Notes under the pieces: model-generated
The model's input: only the letters and a program-made list of their open reading frames with translations
Told to the model about the DNA's origin: nothing
The model's database searches: none
Shown: piece by piece, positions 9,095 to 18,377 of the stretch
How positions within the stretch are numbered: the stretch's first letter is position 1
Layout of the letters: each line of letters begins with the position of its first letter
NCBI GenBank assembly: GCA_963516475.1
Contig: CAUQBR010000006.1
Location: forward strand, 36,029 to 100,028
Reading direction: 5' to 3'
From: JABCPE02 sp963516475
GTDB taxonomy: Bacteria; Bacteroidota; Bacteroidia; Flavobacteriales; Weeksellaceae
Length of the DNA stretch: 64,000 nucleotides
Position numbers and translations under genes: made by a program

Positions 9095-9440
9095 TACACC
9101 AAAGACCAACAAAAAAATGGAACTTGTGAAAAAGGTATTTTTGAACAAATTTTTTTTCACAGGTGCGGTGTTTGTTTTTTGGATGACTTTCATTGACAAT
9201 ACTTCTTGGCTCGTGGTCAGAAATCTGAACCAAGAAATCAACAAATACGAGGAACAACTGGCTTTCTACAAAGGAGAATTTGAAAAAAACGAGGCTTTCT
9301 ACAAAAGACTTATGCAGAATAAGGACGAAAAAGAGAAATACGCCCGCGAAAACTACTTTATGAAAAGGAAAAACGAAGAAATTTTCATCCTCGTGGTGGA
9401 TAGCGCTGCACTAGACCATCCAAAGCCTCAAAACAAATAA
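9075..9440 (+). CDS. Septum formation initiator family protein (DivIC/FtsB-like)
   Basis: The 121-residue protein has one membrane segment (about residues 26-50, FFFTGAVFVFWMTFIDNTS). A coiled coil follows, with the heptad-like stretch NQEINKYEEQLAFYKGEFEK, then the typical RLMQNKDEKEKYARENYFMKRKNEEIFIL ending split over about residues 83-107. It should be a bitopic division protein of the FtsB/FtsL/FtsQ complex at the septum. Start codons at 9075 or 9078 are equivalent. A third candidate at 9117 (MELVKKV) would begin just before the membrane helix. Confidence 0.88.
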   Translation: MMQTENNTPKTNKKMELVKKVFLNKFFFTGAVFVFWMTFIDNTSWLVVRNLNQEINKYEEQLAFYKGEFEKNEAFYKRLMQNKDEKEKYARENYFMKRKNEEIFILVVDSAALDHPKPQNK

Positions 9441-9443
9441 TAC

Positions 9444-10595
9444 ATGCGTTTTTTTCAGAAAATAACGGCTCCAGAAGTACAAAAATTCATCAGTGAAAAT
9501 CTGAACTCTGACCTTACCAAACTACTTCTGAAAAAATCGCCTTTCCCTGAGGTTTCCATGCAGGAAATCGCCCAGCAGATAAAGGGAAAACAAATCGCTG
9601 CAAAGAAATTTCCTTTCCTATTAAAGGAAAATATAGTCTTCCCGCCACATCTTAATTTAGAGCAAGCTTCCTCGGAAAATACCGCAAAGGAAAAAGCCGA
9701 AAAACTCAGTGGAAAAACTTTTCTAGACCTTACCTGCGGTTTTGGGATTGATGCTTATTTTCTCTCGCAGAATTTCAGTGAAGTTACACTTTTAGAGCAA
9801 AATAAAGATTTACTGGAAATCGTACAGCACAACTGGAAAACTCTCAGCAGAGAAGCGAATTTTATCAACGAAAATTTAGAGCAGTTTTTAGAAATTAACG
9901 AAAATCAATTTGATTTAATCTATTTAGACCCAGCAAGAAGGGACAAAGACCACCGAAAAAAGTTTCTGCTTTCTGACCTTTCACCGAATATTTTGGAAAT
10001 CCAAGACAAACTTTTGTCAATTTCAAAAAAAATAATAATAAAACTCTCGCCGCTTATTGATTTGAAATATCTTCAATCCGCTGTAAAATCCATCGATGAG
10101 ATAGAAATCATCGCTGTAAAAAACGAAGTAAAAGAAATCATCCTCCACCTCATCCCAAACACTGAAAACAAACTGAAAATCACCACAAAAAACCTCAGCA
10201 CAGATGAACCGAATTTCAGTTTTTCGCCAGAGGAAGAAACTGCTGTAACGCCCGAATTTTCAGACATTTTGGAATACCTCTACATTCCGAATAATGCTGT
10301 TCTAAAATCGGGAACTTTTAATCTGATTTCAAAAAAATTTGGATTAAAAAAACTACATCCAAACACGCATCTTTACACTTCAGACAAAACTGTAGATTTC
10401 TGTGGAAGAGTTTTTAAAGTAAAAGAAATCAGCGCCAAAGAGATAAAAAAAGGTGATGTGTTTAACATTATTTCTAAAAACCACCCACTCTCGCCAGAGC
10501 AGATAAAAACCAAATACAAACTGAAAAACGGCGGAGAGCATTACCTTATTTTTACACAATCCAAAAAAGGAATGGTAATTTTACAAACTTTGTAA
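9444..10595 (+). CDS. Class I SAM-dependent methyltransferase with THUMP-like domain
   Basis: The protein has 383 residues. After a helical N-terminal region the methyltransferase core appears: FLDLTCGFGIDAYFLSQ (SAM loop, about residues 93-109), a second strand VTLLEQN, and YLDPARRDKD (about 155-164). The C-terminal half (FSFSPEEE, PNNAVLKSGTFNLISKKFGLKKLHPNTHLY) is the THUMP-like part. This architecture is standard in Bacteroidota and annotated as a THUMP-like methyltransferase. The target, presumably an RNA, is not known. It starts 3 bases after the divIC stop, so it is likely in the same transcript. Confidence 0.85.
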   Translation: MRFFQKITAPEVQKFISENLNSDLTKLLLKKSPFPEVSMQEIAQQIKGKQIAAKKFPFLLKENIVFPPHLNLEQASSENTAKEKAEKLSGKTFLDLTCGFGIDAYFLSQNFSEVTLLEQNKDLLEIVQHNWKTLSREANFINENLEQFLEINENQFDLIYLDPARRDKDHRKKFLLSDLSPNILEIQDKLLSISKKIIIKLSPLIDLKYLQSAVKSIDEIEIIAVKNEVKEIILHLIPNTENKLKITTKNLSTDEPNFSFSPEEETAVTPEFSDILEYLYIPNNAVLKSGTFNLISKKFGLKKLHPNTHLYTSDKTVDFCGRVFKVKEISAKEIKKGDVFNIISKNHPLSPEQIKTKYKLKNGGEHYLIFTQSKKGMVILQTL

Positions 10596-10611
10596 AAATC
10601 CACCTTATTTT

Positions 10612-10641
10612 TTGTTTAATCATTCAAATTGTTTAACTTTG
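10612..10641 (+). promoter_or_regulatory. Complete Bacteroidota promoter for the dipeptidase
   Basis: TTG at 10612-10614 (within TTTG) and TAACTTTG at 10634-10641 are separated by 19 bases. This is exactly the published -33/-7 geometry for Bacteroidota sigma-ABfr. The start codon is at 10665. Confidence 0.7.
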
Positions 10642-10664
10642 GTATTCATTTATAAATTTAACCA

Positions 10665-12047
10665 ATGAGTACTACTTTATCTTACATTCAAGAAAATAAG
10701 CAACGATTTTTAGACGAGTTAATCGATTTGCTGAAAATAGCTTCTATCAGTGCTGACCCAGCCTACAACCAAGATGTGCTACAGTGTGCTGATGCCGTAG
10801 CAAAACACCTAAAAAATGCTGGTGCAGACAATGTAGAAATCTGCGAAACAAAGGGATATCCTGTGGTTTTCGGAGAGAAAATTTTAGATAAAAACCTGCC
10901 GACTGTTTTGGTTTATGGGCATTACGATGTACAGCCTGCTGACCCTATAGAACTTTGGGAAAGCGGCCCTTTTGAGCCTGTGGTGAAAAAAACCGAAATC
11001 CACCCAGAAGGCGCTGTTTTCGCAAGAGGAGCTGCTGATGACAAAGGGCAGTTTTTCATGCATTTAAAGGCTTTTGAAGCGATGATGAAAACCAACTCAT
11101 TGCCTTGTAATGTGAAATTCATCATCGAAGGAGAGGAAGAAGTAGGTTCAGCGAGTTTGGCTGATTTTTTGGAATCCAATAAAGAAAAACTGGCTTGTGA
11201 TGTTATTTTAGTTTCAGACACGAGTCTTTATTCTATGGATCAACCGACGGTTACGACTGGGCTTCGTGGTCTAAGCTATGTAGAAGTGGAAATCGAAGGG
11301 CCAAACAGAGACTTGCACTCAGGACTTTATGGAGGTGCTGTTCCTAACCCTATCAATGTTTTATCAAAAATGATTGGCAGCTTGATTGACGAAAACGGAG
11401 TAATCACTGTAGAAGGATTTTATGATAATGTAAATATAGTTTCGCCAGAGGAAAGAGCCGAAATGAACAAACTGAAAGACGATCCTGAAGCTTTCAAAAA
11501 AGAAATCGGTCTGAAAGGCGTAGAAGGCGAAAAAGGCTATACTACACTAGAGAGAACCTCTATCCGCCCTACTCTGGATGTGAACGGAATCTGGGGAGGC
11601 TACACAGGAGAAGGAGCTAAAACAGTAATCCCTTCTAAAGCTTTCGCAAAAATATCTATGAGACTCGTACCAAACCAAACTCCAGAGGAAATCACCGAAA
11701 AATTCACTAAACATTTTGAAAAAATCGCTCCTGACAGTGTAAAAGTAACTGTTACGCCGCACCACGGAGGTATGCCTTATGTTCTAGAAAGCAACACGAA
11801 AGAGTTCTTGGCAGCAAAAAAAGCTATGGAACAGGCTTTCGGAAGAGAAGTTCTTCCATTCCGCAGCGGCGGAAGTATCCCTATTACAGCTCTTTTTGAG
11901 CAGATTTTAGGAGTAAAATCAGTTCTGATGGGATTTGGGCTAAGCACTGACGCCATCCATTCGCCTAATGAACATTTCGGGCTTTATAATTTCTACAAAG
12001 GAATAGAAAGCATCCCACTTTTCTTTGAATATTATACAAAGGGATAA
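10665..12047 (+). CDS. M20 family dipeptidase/metallopeptidase
   Basis: The 460-residue cytoplasmic protein shows the M20 zinc ligands in order. These are VLVYGHYDVQPADP (His and following Asp, about residues 82-95), ARGAADDKGQ (bridging Asp), and FIIEGEEEVGS (catalytic and ligand Glu). FRSGGSIPI and the C-terminal DAIHSPNEHF, carrying the last His, follow. The 'ELWESGPFEPV' segment is typical of the dipeptidase (CNDP-like) branch. It hydrolyses dipeptides with a dinuclear metal site. It is the last conserved chromosomal gene before the accessory block. Confidence 0.92.
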   Translation: MSTTLSYIQENKQRFLDELIDLLKIASISADPAYNQDVLQCADAVAKHLKNAGADNVEICETKGYPVVFGEKILDKNLPTVLVYGHYDVQPADPIELWESGPFEPVVKKTEIHPEGAVFARGAADDKGQFFMHLKAFEAMMKTNSLPCNVKFIIEGEEEVGSASLADFLESNKEKLACDVILVSDTSLYSMDQPTVTTGLRGLSYVEVEIEGPNRDLHSGLYGGAVPNPINVLSKMIGSLIDENGVITVEGFYDNVNIVSPEERAEMNKLKDDPEAFKKEIGLKGVEGEKGYTTLERTSIRPTLDVNGIWGGYTGEGAKTVIPSKAFAKISMRLVPNQTPEEITEKFTKHFEKIAPDSVKVTVTPHHGGMPYVLESNTKEFLAAKKAMEQAFGREVLPFRSGGSIPITALFEQILGVKSVLMGFGLSTDAIHSPNEHFGLYNFYKGIESIPLFFEYYTKG

Positions 12048-12852
12048 ATTTTCCATATTGAAAAAAATAATAACTATAAAAAGGAAAATTAGTTAATATT
12101 TAATAAGTCCAAACCGCAGAAATAATTAAATTTTAAAAGTCCAAAAAATAATATTGTTTTTTAAATATAATGAATATTTATTTAGTACATCTATTTTATT
12201 TATATGTTAAAATTATCATATAGATTCAATAAGGTAGTAGCATGAGAAAAAATTCTATTTTTTCAATATCAAATGTTTATCTTTTATATTGTAGGAAAGA
12301 AATTTACTTTTTATAATATATATTTTTATCAAAATTTATAATAAATAATATAAATATATATTTAATTTATAGGTTTTATTTTATAATAATTAGTCTTTTA
12401 CAAAATGCTTTAACTCAAAAAGTTTTTAAAAAAAGTAACACGAATTCTATTTTTATTTTTGAAGCAAAAAGTAAGAATTGAATTTTTATGAGTGAAAATT
12501 TCGATATCCAGATTAGTTGATTTTTGGAAAAAATAACTCCGCTTTTTTGAATAATGGTGTTTCATTTTTGTGCGTTTTTCTCAATGGATATTTTCTGTGA
12601 AAAAGGAAATTAGAATTTAAAAATCCTAATTCTGTAGTTGGTTATGATATTATTTAATGGATTATTATAATCAATATATTATATAAATACTACTTTGGAA
12701 GTATTTTGGTAGAAAAAGAATTTTCTATTTTCTTATTAAAAAAGAATAAAAATTTGTGTCTATGATATTTTTTTTAAATTTTGCAATATGATTACGCTCT
12801 TGGCGAAACATTTTCAACTTTTTTAAGTTAAGAAAGTTCTTTTATAGCGAAA
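12048..12852 (+). other. AT-rich intergenic stretch at the left edge of the accessory block
   Basis: About 800 bases, very A+T-rich, with no open frame of useful length on either strand. A short frame at 12488 (MSENFDIQIS then stop) looks like the start of a lost gene but is too short to name. Small inverted repeats are present (GAAAAAA/TTTTTTC near 12243-12261; AGAATT/AATTCT near 12613), none convincing as a terminator. No tRNA or attachment-site duplicate was found. Its position between a core gene and foreign genes makes it a likely insertion scar. Confidence 0.6.
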
Positions 12853-13569
12853 ATGTCTACCCCTGAGCATTTTTTGTATATGAATAAAACAGCAATTTTA
12901 GTAGATGGTGGATTTTTCATAAGAAGATACAAATCCATCAAAGGTGAAACTGATCCTAAAACACTAGCAGATAAACTTTTTCAAATGTGTCTTGCACATT
13001 TAAAACAAGGAAATATAAATAGAGAGTTATATAGGATTTGCTATTATGATTGTTTTCCTTATGGAGGAAAGCAAACGAATCCTATCACTAAAAAAACTAT
13101 AGATTTTTCCCAAACACAAATTTTTAAATTTAGGCAAGAATTCTTTGAACAACTAAAGAAAAAAAGAAAAATTGCATTAAGATTGGGGGAATTACAGACA
13201 TATAATAACTGGTTTATTACTCCAAGAGTAATGAAAGAAATATTTAATAAGAAAAGAAAAATTGAATCTATTAAAGAAGATGATATTTATTTAGATTTAA
13301 AACAAAAGATGGTAGATGTAAAAATAGGATTAGATATTGCTACTATTACTCTAAAGAAACAAGCTGATCAAATCATTCTAATTTCAGGAGATTGTGATTT
13401 TGTTTCTGCTTCGAAATTAGCAAGAACAGAAGGAGTAGATTTTATTTTAGATCCTATGCGGAGCCAAATAAAACCTCACTTATTTGAGCATATTGATGGA
13501 CTTCAAACAAGAATAAAAAAACATCACAGAATACTATACAAAAACATCCTTGATTCTAGATATTTATAA
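12853..13569 (+). CDS. NYN-domain (PIN-like, LabA/DUF88) putative ribonuclease
   Basis: The 238-residue protein begins its domain with NKTAILVDGGFFIRRY, the first acidic strand of NYN nucleases. It later shows KMVDVKIGLDIATITLKKQ and then ILISGDCDFVSASKLARTEGVDFIL. These are the conserved Asp-rich strands that bind metal in the PIN-like fold. C-terminal residues include PMRSQIKPHLFEHIDG. NYN proteins are RNases or RNA-processing factors; the target is unknown. The start may be ATG 12853 or ATG 12880 (MNKTAIL); the latter begins at the domain. It converges on qatD (26-base gap), so it is not part of the Qat operon but may belong to the same defence neighbourhood. Confidence 0.82.
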   Translation: MSTPEHFLYMNKTAILVDGGFFIRRYKSIKGETDPKTLADKLFQMCLAHLKQGNINRELYRICYYDCFPYGGKQTNPITKKTIDFSQTQIFKFRQEFFEQLKKKRKIALRLGELQTYNNWFITPRVMKEIFNKKRKIESIKEDDIYLDLKQKMVDVKIGLDIATITLKKQADQIILISGDCDFVSASKLARTEGVDFILDPMRSQIKPHLFEHIDGLQTRIKKHHRILYKNILDSRYL

Positions 13570-13595
13570 ATAGCAAATTGAATATAAGAAAGAAA

Positions 13596-14327
13596 TTATT
13601 TTAAAAAAGATAATAATTGTTTAAAATTAAAATTAATTTTTTTTATTATTTGTTCTTCAGATAGATCATGTATTTGAGATAAATATTTAATTATGGAGGC
13701 AACATTACCAGGAAGTATGGTTTGTCCATTTTCTTTTACAAATGGGCCATCAGTTTCTGTTAAAATATTGTTTAGAGGTATTTTTGAAATTATTTGTTTC
13801 CCTTTTTCTGATCTTGTCATGTAAGGGTTTATTGAAAAATAATATCCTTGTAAAGATATTTCTTTAATAAGATTTAAATTTCCAGAATACCAATGAAAAA
13901 TAGCCGATTGTATATTATATTTTGTTAAAAGATGCAAAACCTCCTTATCTGCTTTTCTTGAATGAATACTTAATATCTTTTTTTGTTTAGATACAATTTT
14001 TAATATTTTGGAAAATGTTTCTAATTGAATATTTTTTGTAGAAATACCATCTTTAGAGAAATCTAGTCCAATTTCTCCAATATAAGAAGTTTTACTGATA
14101 TTTTTTAAGAATAAATCAAATTCTTTCTTGTGTGAGTTAGCCATTAGAGGGTGCATTCCTAAAGCTAACCTTATTTTTTTTAATGATTGAAAATAATGAT
14201 ATCCCATTTCAAAATGGCTGGGCAGATTGGTCATGGCCAATACTGTTATATCAGCATTTATACAATCCTGTAAAACTTTTATTGGATTTGGATATAAATC
14301 TATGTGACAATGTGTATCAATAATCAT
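13596..14327 (-). CDS. qatD: QatD: TatD-like metal-dependent hydrolase of the Qat anti-phage system
   Basis: The 243-residue protein carries the TatD-family metal ligands: IIDTHCHIDLYPNP (HxH at about residues 6-8), SYIGEIGLDFS (Glu), LSIHSRKADKE (His), AIFHWYSG (His) and LTETDGPFVKENG (Asp). TatD proteins are metal-dependent DNases. In the experimentally described Qat system this component follows the QueC-like gene, as here. Its start codon overlaps the QatC stop by four bases (14324-14327), indicating translational coupling. The context, rather than the family alone, separates it from housekeeping TatD. Confidence 0.9.
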   Translation of the reverse strand: MIIDTHCHIDLYPNPIKVLQDCINADITVLAMTNLPSHFEMGYHYFQSLKKIRLALGMHPLMANSHKKEFDLFLKNISKTSYIGEIGLDFSKDGISTKNIQLETFSKILKIVSKQKKILSIHSRKADKEVLHLLTKYNIQSAIFHWYSGNLNLIKEISLQGYYFSINPYMTRSEKGKQIISKIPLNNILTETDGPFVKENGQTILPGNVASIIKYLSQIHDLSEEQIIKKINFNFKQLLSFLK

Positions 14328-15697
14328 TTTATCCCTAATATAGATTTTATAAATTTATTTCCTTTATTTCTAAACAAAAGTAAAACTTCTTGTTTAGACC
14401 TTAAGACCATTTCTGCATATTCAGTAAGATTATGAATTTCAATATTACCATTCACTAATAAACCTCTTTTTATATTTTCCAATGAAAGCCCTCTCTTTAA
14501 ATAACTAATTAATGCTGGTAAATCTTTACTGTAATTTAGTGATGTAGCATTTGTAATAAAATTACCATATTGATTTTCATTATCTAAACCAGCTTTATTT
14601 AAGGCTGCTCTCCTATAAATACAAGGCATACATATTCCACATTCTTGAACTCCATTTTTAACTTTCCAATTTTGTTTTCTCCCTCTTTTCCCACAAGAAA
14701 CAGAATTATGATAAATATTCTTTAATAATGTTTGGTTTGTACATTCAACAAACATTTCTCCTTTTGTCTTAAAAGAATAGGGATTATATATTATAGTAGA
14801 TAACATTAATTCTTTAAATAATTCTTGAGTATTTTTTAAAACATATGGATGTGTTGTTCTTGTACTTAAAGAACTTACTCTTGATGGTGTCAATGGATAG
14901 TTGATTGAGATTGTTCCATTCTCAGGAATTATTAACTTATCGATTGGAGAAAAGTAACAGCCTAATCCAATAAAAAAAAGTGAGCGACTTCGATAGTTAT
15001 TTTCTACAGATATTCTATTACCATTAATATCTTTTCTTGATAAAGACAATTTTGATTGCACCCAATATATTTTATTGGGGTATTCTTTTTCTAAAAGTTT
15101 TAGTAATATTTTTTGATCTCTATTTGGGCCAGGGGATTTTGAATCAAAATGAGAAACTAAAAGCATTCTTTCGTTATTACTAAGTTTTTCCAATTCATCA
15201 ATAACTCCTATTAAAGAATCTAAACCTCCTGAAAATAAACTTACAGATTTAATGGAATCTTTGTCATAACTTGGAATTTTTCTTCTGTTTGTACGTGGCT
15301 GAAACAAATCAACATTTTCTATTTTTCGAAAAGAAACTAGCCAATTATCTCCTGTAAGAAAATCTAAAATCTGTTTTAATTTCTCTTCTTTTCCACTCCA
15401 AACAGCTAAGTTATTCACGGGAAACTCTACTTCTATATCTCTTGTCCAACCATCATTTGAATAAATAGCCCGACTAAGTAGATTATCTACACCATATACA
15501 ATTGCAGATACAAGAAAGAAATCAAATTTTACAGAAGTAAAATCACTTGTGAAATCGAAAATTCTTTCAAAAGCACTATTTCTTCCTATATTAAAATTTA
15601 AAAGAATTCTTTTTTCTGATCCACTATCATTATAACAAAGATACAAGTCTGAAAATTTTCCATACTCTGCATCGACAATAACTATATCTATTCTCAT
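14324..15697 (-). CDS. qatC: QatC: QueC-like ATP-dependent enzyme of the Qat system
   Basis: The protein is 457 residues, about twice the length of housekeeping QueC. The PP-loop SLFSGGLDSLIGVI lies at about residues 151-164. A zinc-binding cluster, C-G-K-R-G then ECGICMPCIYRRAAL, lies at about 335-365. QueC makes preQ0 from carboxydeazaguanine. In Qat the related protein is thought to act on a protein or nucleobase partner rather than in queuosine synthesis. No other queuosine gene is nearby. The N-terminal 150 residues are not QueC-like. It starts two bases after the QatB stop. Confidence 0.9.
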   Translation of the reverse strand: MRIDIVIVDAEYGKFSDLYLCYNDSGSEKRILLNFNIGRNSAFERIFDFTSDFTSVKFDFFLVSAIVYGVDNLLSRAIYSNDGWTRDIEVEFPVNNLAVWSGKEEKLKQILDFLTGDNWLVSFRKIENVDLFQPRTNRRKIPSYDKDSIKSVSLFSGGLDSLIGVIDELEKLSNNERMLLVSHFDSKSPGPNRDQKILLKLLEKEYPNKIYWVQSKLSLSRKDINGNRISVENNYRSRSLFFIGLGCYFSPIDKLIIPENGTISINYPLTPSRVSSLSTRTTHPYVLKNTQELFKELMLSTIIYNPYSFKTKGEMFVECTNQTLLKNIYHNSVSCGKRGRKQNWKVKNGVQECGICMPCIYRRAALNKAGLDNENQYGNFITNATSLNYSKDLPALISYLKRGLSLENIKRGLLVNGNIEIHNLTEYAEMVLRSKQEVLLLFRNKGNKFIKSILGIK

Positions 15698-15699
15698 AA

Positions 15700-16440
15700 C
15701 TATTCAAATACGGTTAATACATCTTGTTGAATATTTTTCACAAGTCTGTCGGCTTCCTCAGAACTCCAATCAATGTTTTGTAATGGATTTCTTTTGTGCA
15801 TATCTCCAGTTCTTTCAACTATGAAATTTTTTATTTGACTGAAAAGATTGTTGCAATCAGTTTCATTCTTGTTTTTTATTAAATTTTCATAGAACCACTT
15901 TGATAGAAGCTCATTAATGTAATATCCAAAATATTTTACTATTACATCTTCCAAAGTATTGGTTGTAAATGTTTCTTGTAATAAAGTTTGTACTTCATCA
16001 ATGGATTCAGCTTGCCCCATTAGTTCCTCCAATAATAATCTTGTAGCTTCTTTCGCAGCATTATCATCTATAGAAGTTGCACTACCTGAACAATATTCAA
16101 TTAAATGATTAATTACGTCGCCAACCGTTTTATTATCAATATCTGATAAGCCTGTAGATTCAAGAGTTTCTCTAATATTATTACCCGAACTGATAAACTT
16201 TGAAAAGACTCCTCCGATTTTCTTTGCAGTTCTGATACTGCTTCTTCCTCCTGCTTTTGAACCGCCACGCCCTCCTGTTGATGCTCCGCCCAATGCTGAA
16301 ACAAAATGTCCCATAATGTTCTGTAGCTTCTGAGCTGGAAGAACAGAAGAATCACAATTTGAGGTAAGCGAAGAACTAAGCGTACCCCAATTCGGAACCA
16401 TTGAGTGTTTTACATCAGAAAATGATTTAGATGTTCCCAT
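15700..16440 (-). CDS. qatB: QatB: small accessory protein of the Qat system
   Basis: The 246-residue protein has no catalytic motif I can see. It shows a Trp near the N-terminus (MVPNWGTLSSSLTSN), a glycine/serine-rich linker (GGASTGGRGGSKAGGRSS, about residues 50-68), and an alpha-helical body ending in a conserved-looking WSSEEADRLVKNIQQDVL. Size, position between the KAP ATPase and the QueC-like gene, and the glycine-rich segment all agree with QatB. Identification rests on gene order more than on sequence. It starts two bases after the QatA stop. Confidence 0.85.
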   Translation of the reverse strand: MGTSKSFSDVKHSMVPNWGTLSSSLTSNCDSSVLPAQKLQNIMGHFVSALGGASTGGRGGSKAGGRSSIRTAKKIGGVFSKFISSGNNIRETLESTGLSDIDNKTVGDVINHLIEYCSGSATSIDDNAAKEATRLLLEELMGQAESIDEVQTLLQETFTTNTLEDVIVKYFGYYINELLSKWFYENLIKNKNETDCNNLFSQIKNFIVERTGDMHKRNPLQNIDWSSEEADRLVKNIQQDVLTVFE

Positions 16441-16442
16441 TT

Positions 16443-18341
16443 TTATTTTTTTAGATTAAATGCTTTACTTGCTTTCGATTTGCCATCTTTGAAATAATCA
16501 TTCAAGAAATCTCCAATCTCAGGCTCTGATTTAAAATCTGCTAATCTTGTCGCAACCGCAGGTTCAATATCCGATACACTTATTATTTTAAGAGTTTCCA
16601 TATAGTGATAAACTGTATTTTCTATTTTATTTTCTGTCATTGCATTGAAAATGTCATACAACCGCTTTTGCTGAGGATTCCTTTTTAAATTTGAAGATAG
16701 AAGATTGAAAAACGCATCTTTTTCAATATCACTAAAAGGTTGAAATTTTTCAGTTAATAGAGATTTTGTAACTGTTGCCGTCATATTATCGGGTAATAAC
16801 TCATTAAACAATGCTCTTACTACTGGTGGAATCATACTGGTTGCAGTGATAGAGTTTTCTAATTTATCACGGGCAATCCAATAATAATCTCGTAAATCAA
16901 CCCCAGATAATAAAGGCTCAATTTGAAACCATTTTATTATTTTGGGTTTACTCCACTCTTTGAAATCTGTATCTTTTATTTCCGAAATAACATCTTCAAT
17001 TCCTTTCTCTTTACATAGAGCTTCTATATCGGTTATTTCTTTTGGTATTCCATCTTGAATTATTTGCCATTCAAATAACTTCTTGAATAACTTAGGTTCA
17101 GAATATTCAAGTATCATCATTTTTGCAAGAACAGCGTCATTAAAGCTTTGTAAAGACGCAACTTCTGCAAGTCTCTTTCTGATTGTATAAGTATTTAGAA
17201 ACCGTTTAATTTGTCTGGGATTTCCATACAAACTATTGGTAATTAATGGTACTAATGCAGGAATCGTAATTACACTATCTTTAACTTTTCCAAATTCCTC
17301 TGCTTCTAAAATCTTTTCAAAATTTGACAATCCAAACGCAGAATATTTATTCGTTAATCTATACTTCTGAAATTCAGCAAGCACATTTTCAAATTTGGTA
17401 TCGCCAATCTCTTTTTTACAGATAAGCATTGATATATAAGTTTCAACTTCTGATTCCGAAAGTCTTGGCAAAGAATAAGGAAGCTGAATTAATTTTTCTA
17501 AGTAATCAATAACAATCCGGTTGTTATCTTCTTCGATTTCTTTATTGTTTTTGTACTTATGCTCAATAGCGTATTTCACAATTCGAGGGTCTGCTCCAAT
17601 GATAAATGCTGTTTTGTGTACATTTAGAAAAAGCTTAATTGCCTCAAGGTTCTCAATAATTCTTTCGGGGCTGCATCTATCTAAATCATCAATAATTACA
17701 ACTAATCTTTTAAAGTTTGTCGCTTCTAAGAGTTCAGCAAAATCTTTTCTAAATTCTGCTACCGCATTTGTAGAATTTTTATTTTCTTTTTTACTTTCAT
17801 TTACAAAGGCTTTAAATATTTCCTGACTCTCTTCTGATTTAAGTTTTTCTATTATTTTTTCTGGGCTATCTCCCCACTCAATTAGCTTTTGGATTGTAAG
17901 AGGAAACAAGTTAAGACCTCCTGTAAAATATGCAGAAACAGCTGGAAAAGCAATATTTTTCATTACCATACCCGCTCCTCGTATCCAATCAATGGATTTC
18001 CAAAGCTTCTTTGATTTCTCTTTTATGGTATCCCTTATCTCAGCGGAAATCTTTTTGTTGTCTTCCAGTTCTTTAAGAATTGAATTGAGTAATGCAGCTT
18101 TGGCATCATCATACCCTTCAAAAGTCCATCCATTAAAATATATACAAAGTGAATCCTTGTCATCATCCTTATCAAATTCTTCTTTTACGATTTGCAAGAT
18201 GCTGGATTTTCCACTTCCCCAATCACCAAAAACCCCTATTGTAATTGGTAAAACAGACTCATCATTAATTACATTAATTAATAAATCTGCGTGTACTTTA
18301 AATCCTAATAAGTCTTCAGATGTTTCATTGTCTGCCCACAT
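16443..18341 (-). CDS. qatA: QatA: KAP-family P-loop ATPase of the Qat system
   Basis: The 632-residue protein contains the KAP NTPase domain. Walker A is GDWGSGKSS at about residues 39-47, and FNGWTFEGYDDAKAALL follows as the typical KAP segment. Walker B is LVVIIDDLDRCSPERI at about 214-229. NPRQIKRFLNTY (about 373-384) is a further KAP hallmark. A weakly hydrophobic insertion at about 119-140 matches the membrane-insert position of KAP proteins. As first gene of qatABCD it is probably the sensor or regulator of the system. The ATG at 18341 lies 20 bases after a -7 promoter element. Confidence 0.92.
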   Translation of the reverse strand: MWADNETSEDLLGFKVHADLLINVINDESVLPITIGVFGDWGSGKSSILQIVKEEFDKDDDKDSLCIYFNGWTFEGYDDAKAALLNSILKELEDNKKISAEIRDTIKEKSKKLWKSIDWIRGAGMVMKNIAFPAVSAYFTGGLNLFPLTIQKLIEWGDSPEKIIEKLKSEESQEIFKAFVNESKKENKNSTNAVAEFRKDFAELLEATNFKRLVVIIDDLDRCSPERIIENLEAIKLFLNVHKTAFIIGADPRIVKYAIEHKYKNNKEIEEDNNRIVIDYLEKLIQLPYSLPRLSESEVETYISMLICKKEIGDTKFENVLAEFQKYRLTNKYSAFGLSNFEKILEAEEFGKVKDSVITIPALVPLITNSLYGNPRQIKRFLNTYTIRKRLAEVASLQSFNDAVLAKMMILEYSEPKLFKKLFEWQIIQDGIPKEITDIEALCKEKGIEDVISEIKDTDFKEWSKPKIIKWFQIEPLLSGVDLRDYYWIARDKLENSITATSMIPPVVRALFNELLPDNMTATVTKSLLTEKFQPFSDIEKDAFFNLLSSNLKRNPQQKRLYDIFNAMTENKIENTVYHYMETLKIISVSDIEPAVATRLADFKSEPEIGDFLNDYFKDGKSKASKAFNLKK

Positions 18342-18360
18342 AGTTTTTATTTTAAAAATA

Positions 18361-18368
18361 CAAAGTTA
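18361..18368 (-). promoter_or_regulatory. -7 promoter element for qatABCD
   Basis: The minus strand reads TAACTTTG, matching TAnnTTTG, in the 36-base gap between mazF and qatA. It implies that qatABCD can be transcribed separately from mazEF. Confidence 0.6.
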
Positions 18369-18377
18369 CTTAAAGTA

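Noticed and set aside
12048..12852. tRNA or small RNA gene at the block edge
   Set aside because: No cloverleaf or anticodon arm could be drawn, and no matching repeat exists at the right edge.
13596..14327. TatD as an unrelated housekeeping nuclease
   Set aside because: Its start overlaps the stop of the QueC-like gene by four bases, and the order matches Qat exactly.
14324..15697. Housekeeping QueC for queuosine synthesis
   Set aside because: It is twice the normal length and lies between QatB and a TatD-like gene. No other queuosine gene is near.
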